Shown in pieces: positions 47,101 through 53,807 of a stretch of DNA of 64,000 nt (positions within the stretch are counted from its first letter, which is position 1; the number at the start of each line of letters is the position of its first letter). Origin of the DNA: Clostridium weizhouense (GTDB lineage Bacteria; Bacillota; Clostridia; Clostridiales; Clostridiaceae); assembly GCF_019431045.1 (NCBI RefSeq), contig NZ_JAHXPT010000001.1, forward strand, positions 62,001-126,000. The letters are read 5' to 3'. Both the position numbers and the translations under genes were made by a program. The notes beneath the pieces are model-generated. The model was not told the DNA's origin and ran no database searches. It saw only the letters and a program-made list of their open reading frames with translations.

Positions 47101-47409
47101 ATTTGATTTTACAAGAGTTATTAACTTATTTGTGTCATCTAATCTTTCATCCGCATCTATAATAAAAATCCATTCTCCTTTTGCATAAGAAATAGACTTA
47201 TTTCGCATCTCTGAAAAGTTTTTGTTCCAGTCATGAAAATAAATCTTATTTGTGTATTCCTTAGCTATGGATACAGTATTATCTTTTGATCCTGTGTCTA
47301 CTATAATAAGTTCTGCTAACCCTTCATCAACTATAGGTTTAAGATTTTCAAGACATCTTTTTAAATTCTTTTCTTCATCTTTAACCATCATACATATACT
47401 TAACTTCAT
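44110..47409 (-). CDS. Giant glycosyltransferase: GT2 domain, TPR-like repeats, GT4-like C-terminal domain
   Basis: 1099 residues. Residues 1-220 are a family 2 glycosyltransferase (MMVKDEEKNLKRCLENL, VDTGSKDNT, and the metal/substrate motif DADERL at 85-90). From about 195 to 780 the chain is helical and TPR-like. From about 800 a second GT-B-like domain follows (FHFHFGTSLAIDYSDL, APTSPEFKGTPYILKAIEML, LTGSHGAFAVEAMAMGKPVICW). Such SunS-like or TPR-linked enzymes commonly glycosylate flagellin or build its glycan. It lies directly downstream of the flagellin genes and starts the sugar island. Two active centres in one chain suggest addition of two sugars (inference). Confidence 0.88.
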   Translation of the reverse strand: MKLSICMMVKDEEKNLKRCLENLKPIVDEGLAELIIVDTGSKDNTVSIAKEYTNKIYFHDWNKNFSEMRNKSISYAKGEWIFIIDADERLDDTNKLITLVKSNELKKVNTVLLQVKNLYDYKDEDRYNLILSPRLFRNDGEFCYVGAVHNQPMSKGPNLSVDISLTHFGYISTDKELMEKKYKRTVELLKNELSDDPENLYYLYQLGISYDMHSDHKESLEEFRKAYEILKRKKLLNDKVYVYILASYCRIAYTNGELKESLKIANETINLEPDYVDMYYIMGLIEKQLGNSNNTFKALNKYINLVKNYSKLEISNDLTIIMYHMDKDSISNGYFEVFNYYMKNKDYKEAYQIYKNIEIIDQKIYAGIHVLLKLEKYNELKNLYLSLSEKNKKDSFLVMLEENIIKLEIEDKTKIYREFALNNDNYALLNNLRLINNISKTEEMAIDLIGKLDFNKEPLFYSEVFKYIKNDVNIIINYFSKIEMFTLKKIIQYIIEQDESVIIKFENFILNYEEELIDLNKIKVYLSITYVLLLINIKNNSKVDDKYQDIFKRYLKLGNEFISSIYQTDKAESIYKYINNTEERFFLIMYIVDSKLKIKEKKLAINYIIEAINVYEVMTKYIDCYKNELLIEKGNKSKEQEEFQKYKIQIKENINALINDSQLEEAKLLLNEYKTIVTNDIETYSIESVISILEGNLSDAEVILNEGLKKDPYNKDLLLNMSYLMNENNNYNKSIELICNAKLFNPNSNIKIEDFISIKNEIDNNNLNVVQGTIEIANQMNTINKSLKSLGVNSKTLNYHPNYIKYKSDYEIDINSFKDMNEANIETKKLASNIIANNDIFHFHFGTSLAIDYSDLPLIKELDKKVVMQYWGSEVRMYSKALKMNPYVKVKNMNEDIIKRRLELISKYIPNCIVDYELAEYVKDYHSSVYYSRLAIDLNKFELVQNKKNKKMLIVHAPTSPEFKGTPYILKAIEMLKLKYDFEFKLVTGMSYEEAIKIYKKADLIIDQILTGSHGAFAVEAMAMGKPVICWISDFMKEKYPKELPIISANPDNIKEKIEYAIKNRDMLTEIGKKGRRYAEKYHDMNIVSKNMLEIYKKL

Positions 47410-47552
47410 GCTCTATTCCCCTCAAAATATATTATTAATATAGTACGTTTATATTCAATATCCTTATAAAATAGTTTGTATGTTTTTTTAACATTTTATA
47501 CTGTTAATTGAATATATAATTAAAATTCATATATTTTATTTAGTTTATATAA

Positions 47553-47605
47553 TAAAAGAGTGTTTTTCACAAGTATTAAAAATTCTTGTGATACACTCTT
47601 TTATT
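47553..47605 (-). terminator. Terminator of flagellin gene 1
   Basis: AATAAAAGAGTGT faces its complement ending at 47605, with an inner CACAAG/CTTGTG stem and an AT loop. On the minus strand it ends in CTTTTATTAT. It lies about 30 bases past the stop codon. Confidence 0.8.
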
Positions 47606-47631
47606 AATTAAAATATATTATTAAGTTATAA

Positions 47632-48465
47632 CTATCTTAATAATTGAAGAACTCCTTGTGGTTGTTGATTAGCTTGAGATAACATTGCTTGTGCTGCTTG
47701 GTTAAGAATGTTATTCTTTGAGAAGTTCATCATTTCTTTCGCCATATCAACGTCTCTTATTCTTGATTCAGAAGCTGTTAAGTTTTCTGAAGAAGTATTT
47801 AAGTTATTTATAGTATGTTCTAATCTGTTTTGGTATGCACCAAGTTTTGCTCTTTCTGTAGATACTTTATTAATTGCATCATTAATAGTGCTTATAGCTT
47901 TTGATACTGTAGTTGCTGTTGTAGTATTATCAATTTTAACAAGTGTAGCTGATACACCTAATGAAGCTGCCGTCATATTTCCGATGTCTAATTTTATAAA
48001 TTGGTCTTTGTTAGCTCCAACTTGGAATGATAAAGTTCCTGCACCTGAGTTTGTATTTAATAGTTTTTGAGTATTAAATTCTGTTTGTCCAGCAATTCTA
48101 TTTATTTCTTCTTGTAATTGAACTACTTCTTTACCTATTTGATCTTTATCTGCTCCTACATTAGTATCATTTGCACCTTGTACTGCTAATTCTCTCATTC
48201 TTTGAAGAATTGAGTGTGTTTCATTTAAAGCACCTTCTGCTGTTTGTATTAAAGATATACCATCTTGAGAGTTTCTTGAAGCTTGATCTAAACCTCTGAT
48301 TTGTCCTCTCATTTTTTCTGAAATAGCAAGTCCTGCTGCATCATCTCCAGCTCTGTTTATTCTTAATCCTGAAGATAATTTTTCCATTGCCTTTCCAGCT
48401 GCGCTTGTGTTAACTCCCATGTTTCTGTGTGCATTTAATGCGTTCATATTGTGATTGATAATCAT
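47632..48465 (-). CDS. fliC: Flagellin, copy 1 of 3
   Basis: 277 residues, a short flagellin consisting mostly of the D0/D1 ends: MIINHNMNALNAHRNMGVNT, SGLRINRAGDDAAGLAISEK, and C-terminal NFSKNNILNQAAQAMLSQAN ending QGVLQLLR. The only strongly variable part is residues about 174-198 (SATLVKIDNTTTATTVSKAI). It is one of three tandem copies that share long identical DNA stretches, including the leader. Expression should need sigma-28 (promoter 48587-48613) and be controlled by CsrA through the leader hairpin. Ser/Thr residues of the variable part are possible glycosylation sites. Confidence 0.96.
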   Translation of the reverse strand: MIINHNMNALNAHRNMGVNTSAAGKAMEKLSSGLRINRAGDDAAGLAISEKMRGQIRGLDQASRNSQDGISLIQTAEGALNETHSILQRMRELAVQGANDTNVGADKDQIGKEVVQLQEEINRIAGQTEFNTQKLLNTNSGAGTLSFQVGANKDQFIKLDIGNMTAASLGVSATLVKIDNTTTATTVSKAISTINDAINKVSTERAKLGAYQNRLEHTINNLNTSSENLTASESRIRDVDMAKEMMNFSKNNILNQAAQAMLSQANQQPQGVLQLLR

Positions 48466-48490
48466 AATAAATTCCTCCCTGATTTTAATT

Positions 48491-48504
48491 GGACATCCTT
48501 GTCC
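48491..48504 (-). promoter_or_regulatory. CsrA-binding hairpin in the flagellin 1 leader
   Basis: On the mRNA strand GGACAAGGATGTCC folds as a 4-bp stem (GGAC/GTCC) with AAGGAT in the loop. This matches the CsrA SELEX consensus RUACARGGAUGU at 11 of 12 positions. It lies about 26 bases upstream of the ATG and about 10 bases before the ribosome site CAGGGAGGAAT, which holds further GGA motifs. Confidence 0.82.
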
Positions 48505-48586
48505 TTTTTTATTTATTTAAACTTAAAGTTTATAACCTTAAAATTTAAAACTTTTTAATGTTTTATTATTAAATGTTTATATTTAT

Positions 48587-48613
48587 TTTTCGTATTGTTC
48601 TTTCAATACTTTA
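48587..48613 (-). promoter_or_regulatory. Sigma-28-type promoter of flagellin 1
   Basis: On the minus strand TAAA (48613-48610), 15 bases, then TACGAAAA (48594-48587). The same sequence pattern lies upstream of flagellin 3 and both fliD genes. The leader to the ATG would be about 115 bases. Confidence 0.75.
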
Positions 48614-48673
48614 GAGTTTTTATATAATAAAATTAGTTATTATTCTATTTTTTACTTTATTAATAGATAATTT

Positions 48674-48720
48674 AAAAGGGCGTTTCATAAATTTAAAAAC
48701 ATTTATGAAACACCATTTAA
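48674..48720 (-). terminator. Terminator of flagellin gene 2
   Basis: GTTTCATAAAT (48682-48692) and its complement (48701-48711) flank an 8-base loop. On the minus strand CCCTTTTAAATTA follows. It lies about 28 bases past the flagellin 2 stop. Confidence 0.7.
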
Positions 48721-48748
48721 TCACTTAAAGTACATTATTAAATTATAA

Positions 48749-49582
48749 CTATCTTAATAATTGAAGAACTCCTTGTGGTTGTTGATTAGCTTGAGATAAC
48801 ATTGCTTGTGCCGCTTGGTTAAGAATGTTATTCTTTGAGAAATTCATCATTTCTTTAGCCATATCAACGTCTCTTATTCTTGATTCAGAAGCTGTTAAGT
48901 TTTCTGAAGAAGTATTTAAGTTATTTATAGTATGTTCTAATCTATTTTGGTATGCACCAAGTTTTGCTCTTTCTGTAGATACTTTATTTATTGCATTATT
49001 TATAGTACTTATAGCTTTTGATACTGTAGTTGCTGTTGTAGAATTACTAATTGCAACACTTCCTATTGATACTCCTAACGAAGCTGCTGTCATATTTCCA
49101 ATATCTAATTTTATAAATTGATCTTTGTTAGCTCCAACTTGGAATGATATAGTACCTGCACCTGTGTTTGTATTTAATAACTTCTTAGTGTTAAATTCTG
49201 TTTGTCCAGCAATTCTATCAATTTCTTCTTGTAACTGCACTACTTCTTTACCTATTTGATCTTTATCTGCTCCTACGTTAGTGTCATTTGCACCTTGAAC
49301 TGCTAATTCTCTCATTCTTTGAAGAATTGAGTGTGTTTCATTTAAAGCACCTTCTGCTGTTTGTATTAAAGATATACCATCTTGAGAGTTTCTTGAAGCT
49401 TGATCTAAACCTCTGATTTGTCCTCTCATTTTTTCTGAAATAGCAAGTCCTGCTGCATCATCTCCAGCTCTGTTTATTCTTAATCCTGAAGATAATTTTT
49501 CCATTGCCTTTCCAGCTGCGCTTGTGTTAACTCCCATGTTTCTGTGTGCATTTAATGCGTTCATATTGTGATTGATAATCAT
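48749..49582 (-). CDS. fliC: Flagellin, copy 2 of 3
   Basis: 277 residues, the same length as copies 1 and 3. The N-terminal ~115 and C-terminal ~80 residues are identical or nearly so to its neighbours. Differences are confined to scattered substitutions (EEIDRI, FNTKKLLNTNTGAGTISF) and the central segment SIGSVAISNSTTATTV. It has the best sigma-28 promoter of the three (-10 ACCGATAA). Its leader carries the same CsrA-type hairpin as copy 1. Confidence 0.96.
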   Translation of the reverse strand: MIINHNMNALNAHRNMGVNTSAAGKAMEKLSSGLRINRAGDDAAGLAISEKMRGQIRGLDQASRNSQDGISLIQTAEGALNETHSILQRMRELAVQGANDTNVGADKDQIGKEVVQLQEEIDRIAGQTEFNTKKLLNTNTGAGTISFQVGANKDQFIKLDIGNMTAASLGVSIGSVAISNSTTATTVSKAISTINNAINKVSTERAKLGAYQNRLEHTINNLNTSSENLTASESRIRDVDMAKEMMNFSKNNILNQAAQAMLSQANQQPQGVLQLLR

Positions 49583-49607
49583 AATAAATTCCTCCCTGAT
49601 TTTAATT

Positions 49608-49621
49608 GGACATCCTTGTCC
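49608..49621 (-). promoter_or_regulatory. CsrA-binding hairpin in the flagellin 2 leader
   Basis: The hairpin is identical in sequence to that of copy 1 (GGACAAGGATGTCC on the mRNA), again 26 bases before the ATG and just upstream of CAGGGAGGAAT. Confidence 0.82.
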
Positions 49622-49692
49622 TATTTTTTTATTTATTTAAAACCTAAGGCTTATAACCTTAAGATTTAAAATATCTTTATCGATGTAATTAT

Positions 49693-49719
49693 TTATCGGT
49701 AATATTTTTTAATACTTTA
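49693..49719 (-). promoter_or_regulatory. Sigma-28 promoter of flagellin 2
   Basis: On the minus strand TAAA (49719-49716), 15 bases, then ACCGATAA (49700-49693). This is the near-consensus FliA/SigD promoter, identical in both boxes to that of flgM. Confidence 0.85.
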
Positions 49720-49827
49720 GAGTTTTTATATAATAAAATTAGTTATTTTTCTTTGATTTGAAATAAATATTTTTCACTTTATTAAAATAAATTCTTTAAT
49801 CACTTAAAGTATATTATTAAGTTATAA

Positions 49828-50661
49828 CTATCTTAATAATTGAAGAACTCCTTGTGGTTGTTGATTAGCTTGAGATAACATTGCTTGTGCTGCTTGGTTA
49901 AGAATGTTATTCTTTGAGAAGTTCATCATTTCTTTCGCCATATCAACGTCTCTTATTCTTGATTCAGAAGCTGTTAAGTTTTCTGAAGAAGTATTTAAGT
50001 TATTTATAGTATGTTCTAATCTGTTTTGGTATGCACCAAGTTTTGCTCTTTCTGTAGATACTTTATTAATTGCATTATTTATAGTACTTATAGCTTTTGA
50101 TACTGTAGTTGCTGTTGTTGTACTACTAATTGCAACACTTCCTGTTGATACTCCTAATGAAGCTGCTGTCATATTCCCAATATCTAATTTTATAAATTGA
50201 TCCTTATTAGCTCCAACTTGGAATGATAAAGTACCCGCACCTGAGTTTGTATTTAATAATTTTTGAGTATTGAATTCTGTTTGACCAGCAATTCTGTCAA
50301 TTTCACCTTGTAATTGTACTATTTCTTTACCGATTTGATCTTTATCTGCTCCTACGTTAGTATCATTTGCACCTTGTACTGCTAACTCTCTCATTCTTTG
50401 AAGAATTGAGTGTGTTTCATTTAAAGCACCTTCTGCTGTTTGTATTAAAGATATACCATCTTGAGAGTTTCTTGAAGCTTGATCTAAACCTCTGATTTGT
50501 CCTCTCATTTTTTCTGAAATAGCAAGTCCTGCTGCATCATCTCCAGCTCTGTTTATTCTTAATCCTGAAGATAATTTTTCCATTGCCTTTCCAGCTGCGC
50601 TTGTGTTAACTCCCATGTTTCTGTGTGCATTTAATGCGTTCATATTGTGATTGATAATCAT
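49828..50661 (-). CDS. fliC: Flagellin, copy 3 of 3
   Basis: 277 residues. The ends are the same as in copies 1 and 2; copy-specific differences are KEIVQLQGEIDRIAG and the central STGSVAISSTTTATTV. It is the first of the array in transcription order, 247 bases after yjfB. It carries its own sigma-28 promoter and CsrA-type hairpin. No clear terminator was found after it, so read-through toward copy 2 is possible. Confidence 0.96.
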   Translation of the reverse strand: MIINHNMNALNAHRNMGVNTSAAGKAMEKLSSGLRINRAGDDAAGLAISEKMRGQIRGLDQASRNSQDGISLIQTAEGALNETHSILQRMRELAVQGANDTNVGADKDQIGKEIVQLQGEIDRIAGQTEFNTQKLLNTNSGAGTLSFQVGANKDQFIKLDIGNMTAASLGVSTGSVAISSTTTATTVSKAISTINNAINKVSTERAKLGAYQNRLEHTINNLNTSSENLTASESRIRDVDMAKEMMNFSKNNILNQAAQAMLSQANQQPQGVLQLLR

Positions 50662-50686
50662 AATAAATTCCTCCCTGATTTTAATT

Positions 50687-50700
50687 GGACATCCTTATCC
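50687..50700 (-). promoter_or_regulatory. CsrA-binding hairpin in the flagellin 3 leader (covariant stem)
   Basis: On the mRNA GGATAAGGATGTCC: the stem C of copies 1 and 2 is U here, changing a C-G pair to U-G, so the 4-bp stem and the AAGGAT loop are kept. The position relative to the ATG and the GGGAGG site is the same as in the other copies. Confidence 0.8.
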
Positions 50701-50785
50701 TATTTTTTTATTTATTTAAATTTAAAGTTTATAACTTTAAATTTAAAAACTTTTTAATGTTTTATTATTAAATGCTTATATTTAT

Positions 50786-50812
50786 TTTTCGTATTATCTT
50801 TTCAATACTTTA
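50786..50812 (-). promoter_or_regulatory. Sigma-28-type promoter of flagellin 3
   Basis: On the minus strand TAAA (50812-50809), 15 bases, then TACGAAAA (50793-50786). The leader would be about 118 bases. Confidence 0.75.
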
Positions 50813-50909
50813 TATATTTTTGTTGTTTTTTATTATAATTAAATTTATTTTAATATTAATTCCTTATATTATAAGTTTCGACTACCAGTTATATAACTTT
50901 AGTACTTTT

Positions 50910-51089
50910 TTAAACAAACTTATCTAAATTAATTCCTTTTCCAGGTTCTACAGCCATATTACCCATCATTTCTGTCATTTGATTAGCCATTTCCTTTTCA
51001 GAATTCATTCCTAACTTCATTACAGATAATTGAACTGCTGTTTTCAATGCTCCTTGATTCATAGCGATTGACATTGCTGCTATATCCAT
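50910..51089 (-). CDS. Small YjfB-family putative motility protein
   Basis: 59 residues starting MDIAAMSIAMNQGALKTAVQ, with a Met-rich helix (KEMANQMTEMMGNMAVEP). The pattern MD(I/L)xxxSxxM(S/N)xxxLxxxVxxxVxKxxM is that of the YjfB putative motility family; its function is unknown. AAAGGGGAAT precedes the ATG at 51087-51089. It lies 34 bases after fliT1, so it is probably the last gene of the fliD1-fliT1 operon. Confidence 0.8.
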   Translation of the reverse strand: MDIAAMSIAMNQGALKTAVQLSVMKLGMNSEKEMANQMTEMMGNMAVEPGKGINLDKFV

Positions 51090-51123
51090 ATACCTATTCC
51101 CCTTTATTTATATTTTTTATTTA

Positions 51124-51450
51124 TTAAATTCTCTTGGAGAAAAGATTAACTTTTCTACTTGCATTAACATATCCTAAATTAGCCTGTTTGTGAATTACAA
51201 TTTTTTTTATTTCCTCTTTTACAGAAAACATTTTTTCTCTTAAAGCATCTTCTAACTCTTTATCCAAAATGTCCAATTCTTTTTCTTTATATATTTTCCT
51301 AATTTCATCCCTATCTGAATTTAAAGAAAATATCTTTTCTATAATTTCTTCTCTTTTTTCGAACAAACTAATTTCTTCTTTATTTTCTTTTATTGATTTT
51401 ATAATTTCTAAGTTAATTTCTTTATATTCATTAAAAATACTTAAATCCAT
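51124..51450 (-). CDS. fliT: FliT-like flagellar chaperone, copy 1
   Basis: 108 residues, helical, with charged heptads (FEKREEIIEKIFSLNSDRDE). The location directly after fliD and the size fit FliT, the chaperone of the filament cap FliD; sequence similarity to FliT is weak, as is normal for the family. The ATG lies three bases after the fliD1 stop. It has a paralogue at 53478-53804 that follows fliD2; the two share most of their helices, including the start of the stem IFNEYKEIN. Confidence 0.72.
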   Translation of the reverse strand: MDLSIFNEYKEINLEIIKSIKENKEEISLFEKREEIIEKIFSLNSDRDEIRKIYKEKELDILDKELEDALREKMFSVKEEIKKIVIHKQANLGYVNASRKVNLFSKRI

Positions 51451-51453
51451 AAC

Positions 51454-52941
51454 CTAGCCCAATCCTAATTGTGACATTAAATTAGATTGTTGTGAATTAA
51501 GTTTATTCATCATCTTTTCAAGAGTTGCAAATTTTGAATATAAAGCTTGTTCTCTTCTAGAAAAATTTGTTTGCATATCTTTAATTTTCTTTTCATAATC
51601 TGTCATACTTTTACTAAGTTCATTAGTTGAAAATGTAGAAGTTCCTTCAAAACCTGCTTTCTTTAAAAGAGGTGAACTACTACTTTTCATAAATTCAGTA
51701 TCTATAGTGTCTTTTAATTGATGTAATATTCCTCTTTGGCTCTTATCAGTTGAATCTGAATTTCCTATAAATAAATTCATTACATCTTCTGTATTATTTT
51801 CTAAAGCTTGAGTTAATTTCTCTTCATCAATTGTAAATGTTCCATTTAAATTCCCTGAATAATCCTTTACAGGGTTTATACCTACTTTTTCAAGATTTAA
51901 TCCACTGTCACTCATCAAGCTTCTCATAGTTTCTTTCATAGCACTAGCTATCCTTGTAACATCTGAATCTCTATATAATTGACCTTTTTCAACTCTTTCA
52001 TTCCAAAGTTTAACTTCAGTTTCTGACATTTCTTTCTTTTGATCTGCTGTAAGCGGTAGATAAGTTCTATCATGTTTAGTAGTTACAGTTGTGTTTAACT
52101 TTTCTATAAGTTTATTATAATCATTTACAAATGCTACAACCTTATCCTTTAAATCTTTAGAATCAGTTTTTGCTGTTAATGTAACTCCTGTACATTCTTG
52201 ATTAAAATTAAATGTAATACCATCTACTGTTACTGTGTTATTTCCTGATATATTATCTGGTGCTGTTCCATACTTTATTTCACCATTTGATCCTTTTATG
52301 GTTGCTATTAGATCTTTTCCTGCTGAAGTAAGATTTATTCCTCCACTAGTAGTTACACTAAATTCATTTTTTTCAGCTCCAACCATTGATCCTGTTGTCT
52401 TACTCTCAAATACTATTCCTCCTGATATTTCACTGTACTTAGCTGTTATACCAATTGTTTTATTTGATAGTTCTTTATTTATTCTATCAACCAAAAGTTT
52501 AGGATTATTTTTTTCTGTATCCGTTATAGCTGTTATATTCGCTTCTGTGGTTCCAACGGTTATTTTAAGATCTTCCCCTGTTATAATATCACCATTTTTC
52601 AAACTCGTTGTTGCTTTTGTTGCTAATTGAGTTACATCAATAGTATAATTATCTCTTATAGCTCCACCATTAGCTTTTGCAGTTACAGCACTTTCATTAC
52701 TTGATGTAAATCCAATTGCTGACCAATTTGACTGTCTTAACAAACTGTCACTTTTAAGCACATCTAAATTCTTACTAAAAAACTCTCTACTATCTTTTAT
52801 TATATCTCTATATAGCTTTTGCTTAATTTCCACAACATCTTTTTTTTGAGTAGTTTGATCAATTTTAATTTGATATGGCTTCATTGATTCTTTAATTACA
52901 TTATCCATATCCATACCTGTGGCTAATCCTGTAATTCTCAT
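51454..52941 (-). CDS. fliD: Flagellar filament cap protein FliD, copy 1
   Basis: About 495 residues. The N-terminal D0 is MRITGLATGMDMDNVIKESM, then KIDQTTQKKDVVEIKQKLYR. The C-terminal coiled coil holds FSRREQALYSKFATLEKMMN and LNSQQSNLMSQLGLG. FliD caps the filament and may act as an adhesin. The ATG at 52939-52941 is 8 bases after GGAG; the in-frame upstream ATG at 52986 is unlikely. The centre (about 80-260) differs from copy 2. It is transcribed from the sigma-28 promoter at 53156-53183. Confidence 0.94.
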   Translation of the reverse strand: MRITGLATGMDMDNVIKESMKPYQIKIDQTTQKKDVVEIKQKLYRDIIKDSREFFSKNLDVLKSDSLLRQSNWSAIGFTSSNESAVTAKANGGAIRDNYTIDVTQLATKATTSLKNGDIITGEDLKITVGTTEANITAITDTEKNNPKLLVDRINKELSNKTIGITAKYSEISGGIVFESKTTGSMVGAEKNEFSVTTSGGINLTSAGKDLIATIKGSNGEIKYGTAPDNISGNNTVTVDGITFNFNQECTGVTLTAKTDSKDLKDKVVAFVNDYNKLIEKLNTTVTTKHDRTYLPLTADQKKEMSETEVKLWNERVEKGQLYRDSDVTRIASAMKETMRSLMSDSGLNLEKVGINPVKDYSGNLNGTFTIDEEKLTQALENNTEDVMNLFIGNSDSTDKSQRGILHQLKDTIDTEFMKSSSSPLLKKAGFEGTSTFSTNELSKSMTDYEKKIKDMQTNFSRREQALYSKFATLEKMMNKLNSQQSNLMSQLGLG

Positions 52942-53155
52942 TTTTTTCACTCCTCTTTTGTTTTTTATATAATAATATGAATCCATTATTTTTAATAATA
53001 TAATAGATGCTTATTAGGTATAACTAGCATTTTTATTTCCGTTTAATATTTATAAATTAAAACAAGAATTATATTTCACTTCTAAAACTTTATTTTTTCT
53101 ATTGCATATTATATCTATTTTATTTATATTACTGAATAAATATTTATTACTTCTA

Positions 53156-53183
53156 TTTTCGTATCTCTTTATTTATTTCTTTA
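53156..53183 (-). promoter_or_regulatory. Sigma-28-type promoter of fliD1
   Basis: On the minus strand TAAA (53183-53180), 16 bases, then TACGAAAA (53163-53156). The spacer is one base longer than in the other promoters. The leader is about 210 bases. The remaining 530-base gap between fliD1 and fliT2 holds this site, the fliT2 terminator and AT-rich sequence. Confidence 0.65.
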
Positions 53184-53342
53184 TAATTATATTTTTATTT
53201 TTTAAAGGTAATTTTAGGATAATATATCATTCCAATTTTCAAAATGTCTATTATTATAAAAATCAGTATTATTTTTAATAAAAAGTAAAGTTTAAAAAAT
53301 ATATTTAATAAATAATAGAATATTTTAAATTTACTTCAAAAC

Positions 53343-53387
53343 AAAAAACATTACTGGAAATATTTATCATTTCCAGTAATGTTTTTT
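53343..53387 (-). terminator. Terminator of the fliD2-fliT2 operon
   Basis: A perfect 18-bp stem (53343-53360 with 53370-53387, AAAAAACATTACTGGAAA and its complement) has a 9-base loop and T6 at the end on either strand. It lies about 90 bases past the fliT2 stop. Confidence 0.9.
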
Positions 53388-53477
53388 AACCAATAAATCT
53401 ATTTCAATTTTAAAGCTACATAAAATTATCTATATTATGCTTTTAATATACCGTATTCAATACATTTATGACTATCT

Positions 53478-53804
53478 TTAAGTACGTGTTGAAAAAAAAT
53501 TAGTAATTCTATTAGTATTAGCATATATTAAATTAGCTTGTTTTTGATTTGACATTTTTTTCAATTCCTCTTTTACTGATAACATCTTGTTTCTTAATGT
53601 TTCTTCTAATTCTTTATCTAAAATATCTAATTTATTTTCTTTATATATTTTCTTAATTTCACTTTTTTCTAAATTCAAAGAAAGTATCTTCTTTATAATT
53701 TCTTCTCTTTTTTCAAACAAGGTAATATCTTCTCTATCTTCTTTTATAGAATTTAGAATTTCTATGTTTATTTCTTTATATTCATTAAAAATATCCATAC
53801 TCAT
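53478..53804 (-). CDS. fliT: FliT-like flagellar chaperone, copy 2
   Basis: 108 residues, all helical, with the same length and layout as copy 1: MSMDIFNEYKEINIEILNSI, LFEKREEIIKKILSLN, and LDILDKELEETLRNKMLSVK. It lies three bases after fliD2. Each FliT probably serves the FliD encoded just upstream (inference). A strong terminator follows. Confidence 0.72.
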   Translation of the reverse strand: MSMDIFNEYKEINIEILNSIKEDREDITLFEKREEIIKKILSLNLEKSEIKKIYKENKLDILDKELEETLRNKMLSVKEELKKMSNQKQANLIYANTNRITNFFSTRT

Positions 53805-53807
53805 AAA

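Noticed and set aside
47632-50661. Flagellin triplication as an assembly error
   Set aside because: The three copies differ in promoter -10 boxes, in the central coding segment and in the downstream hairpins, so they are distinct loci.
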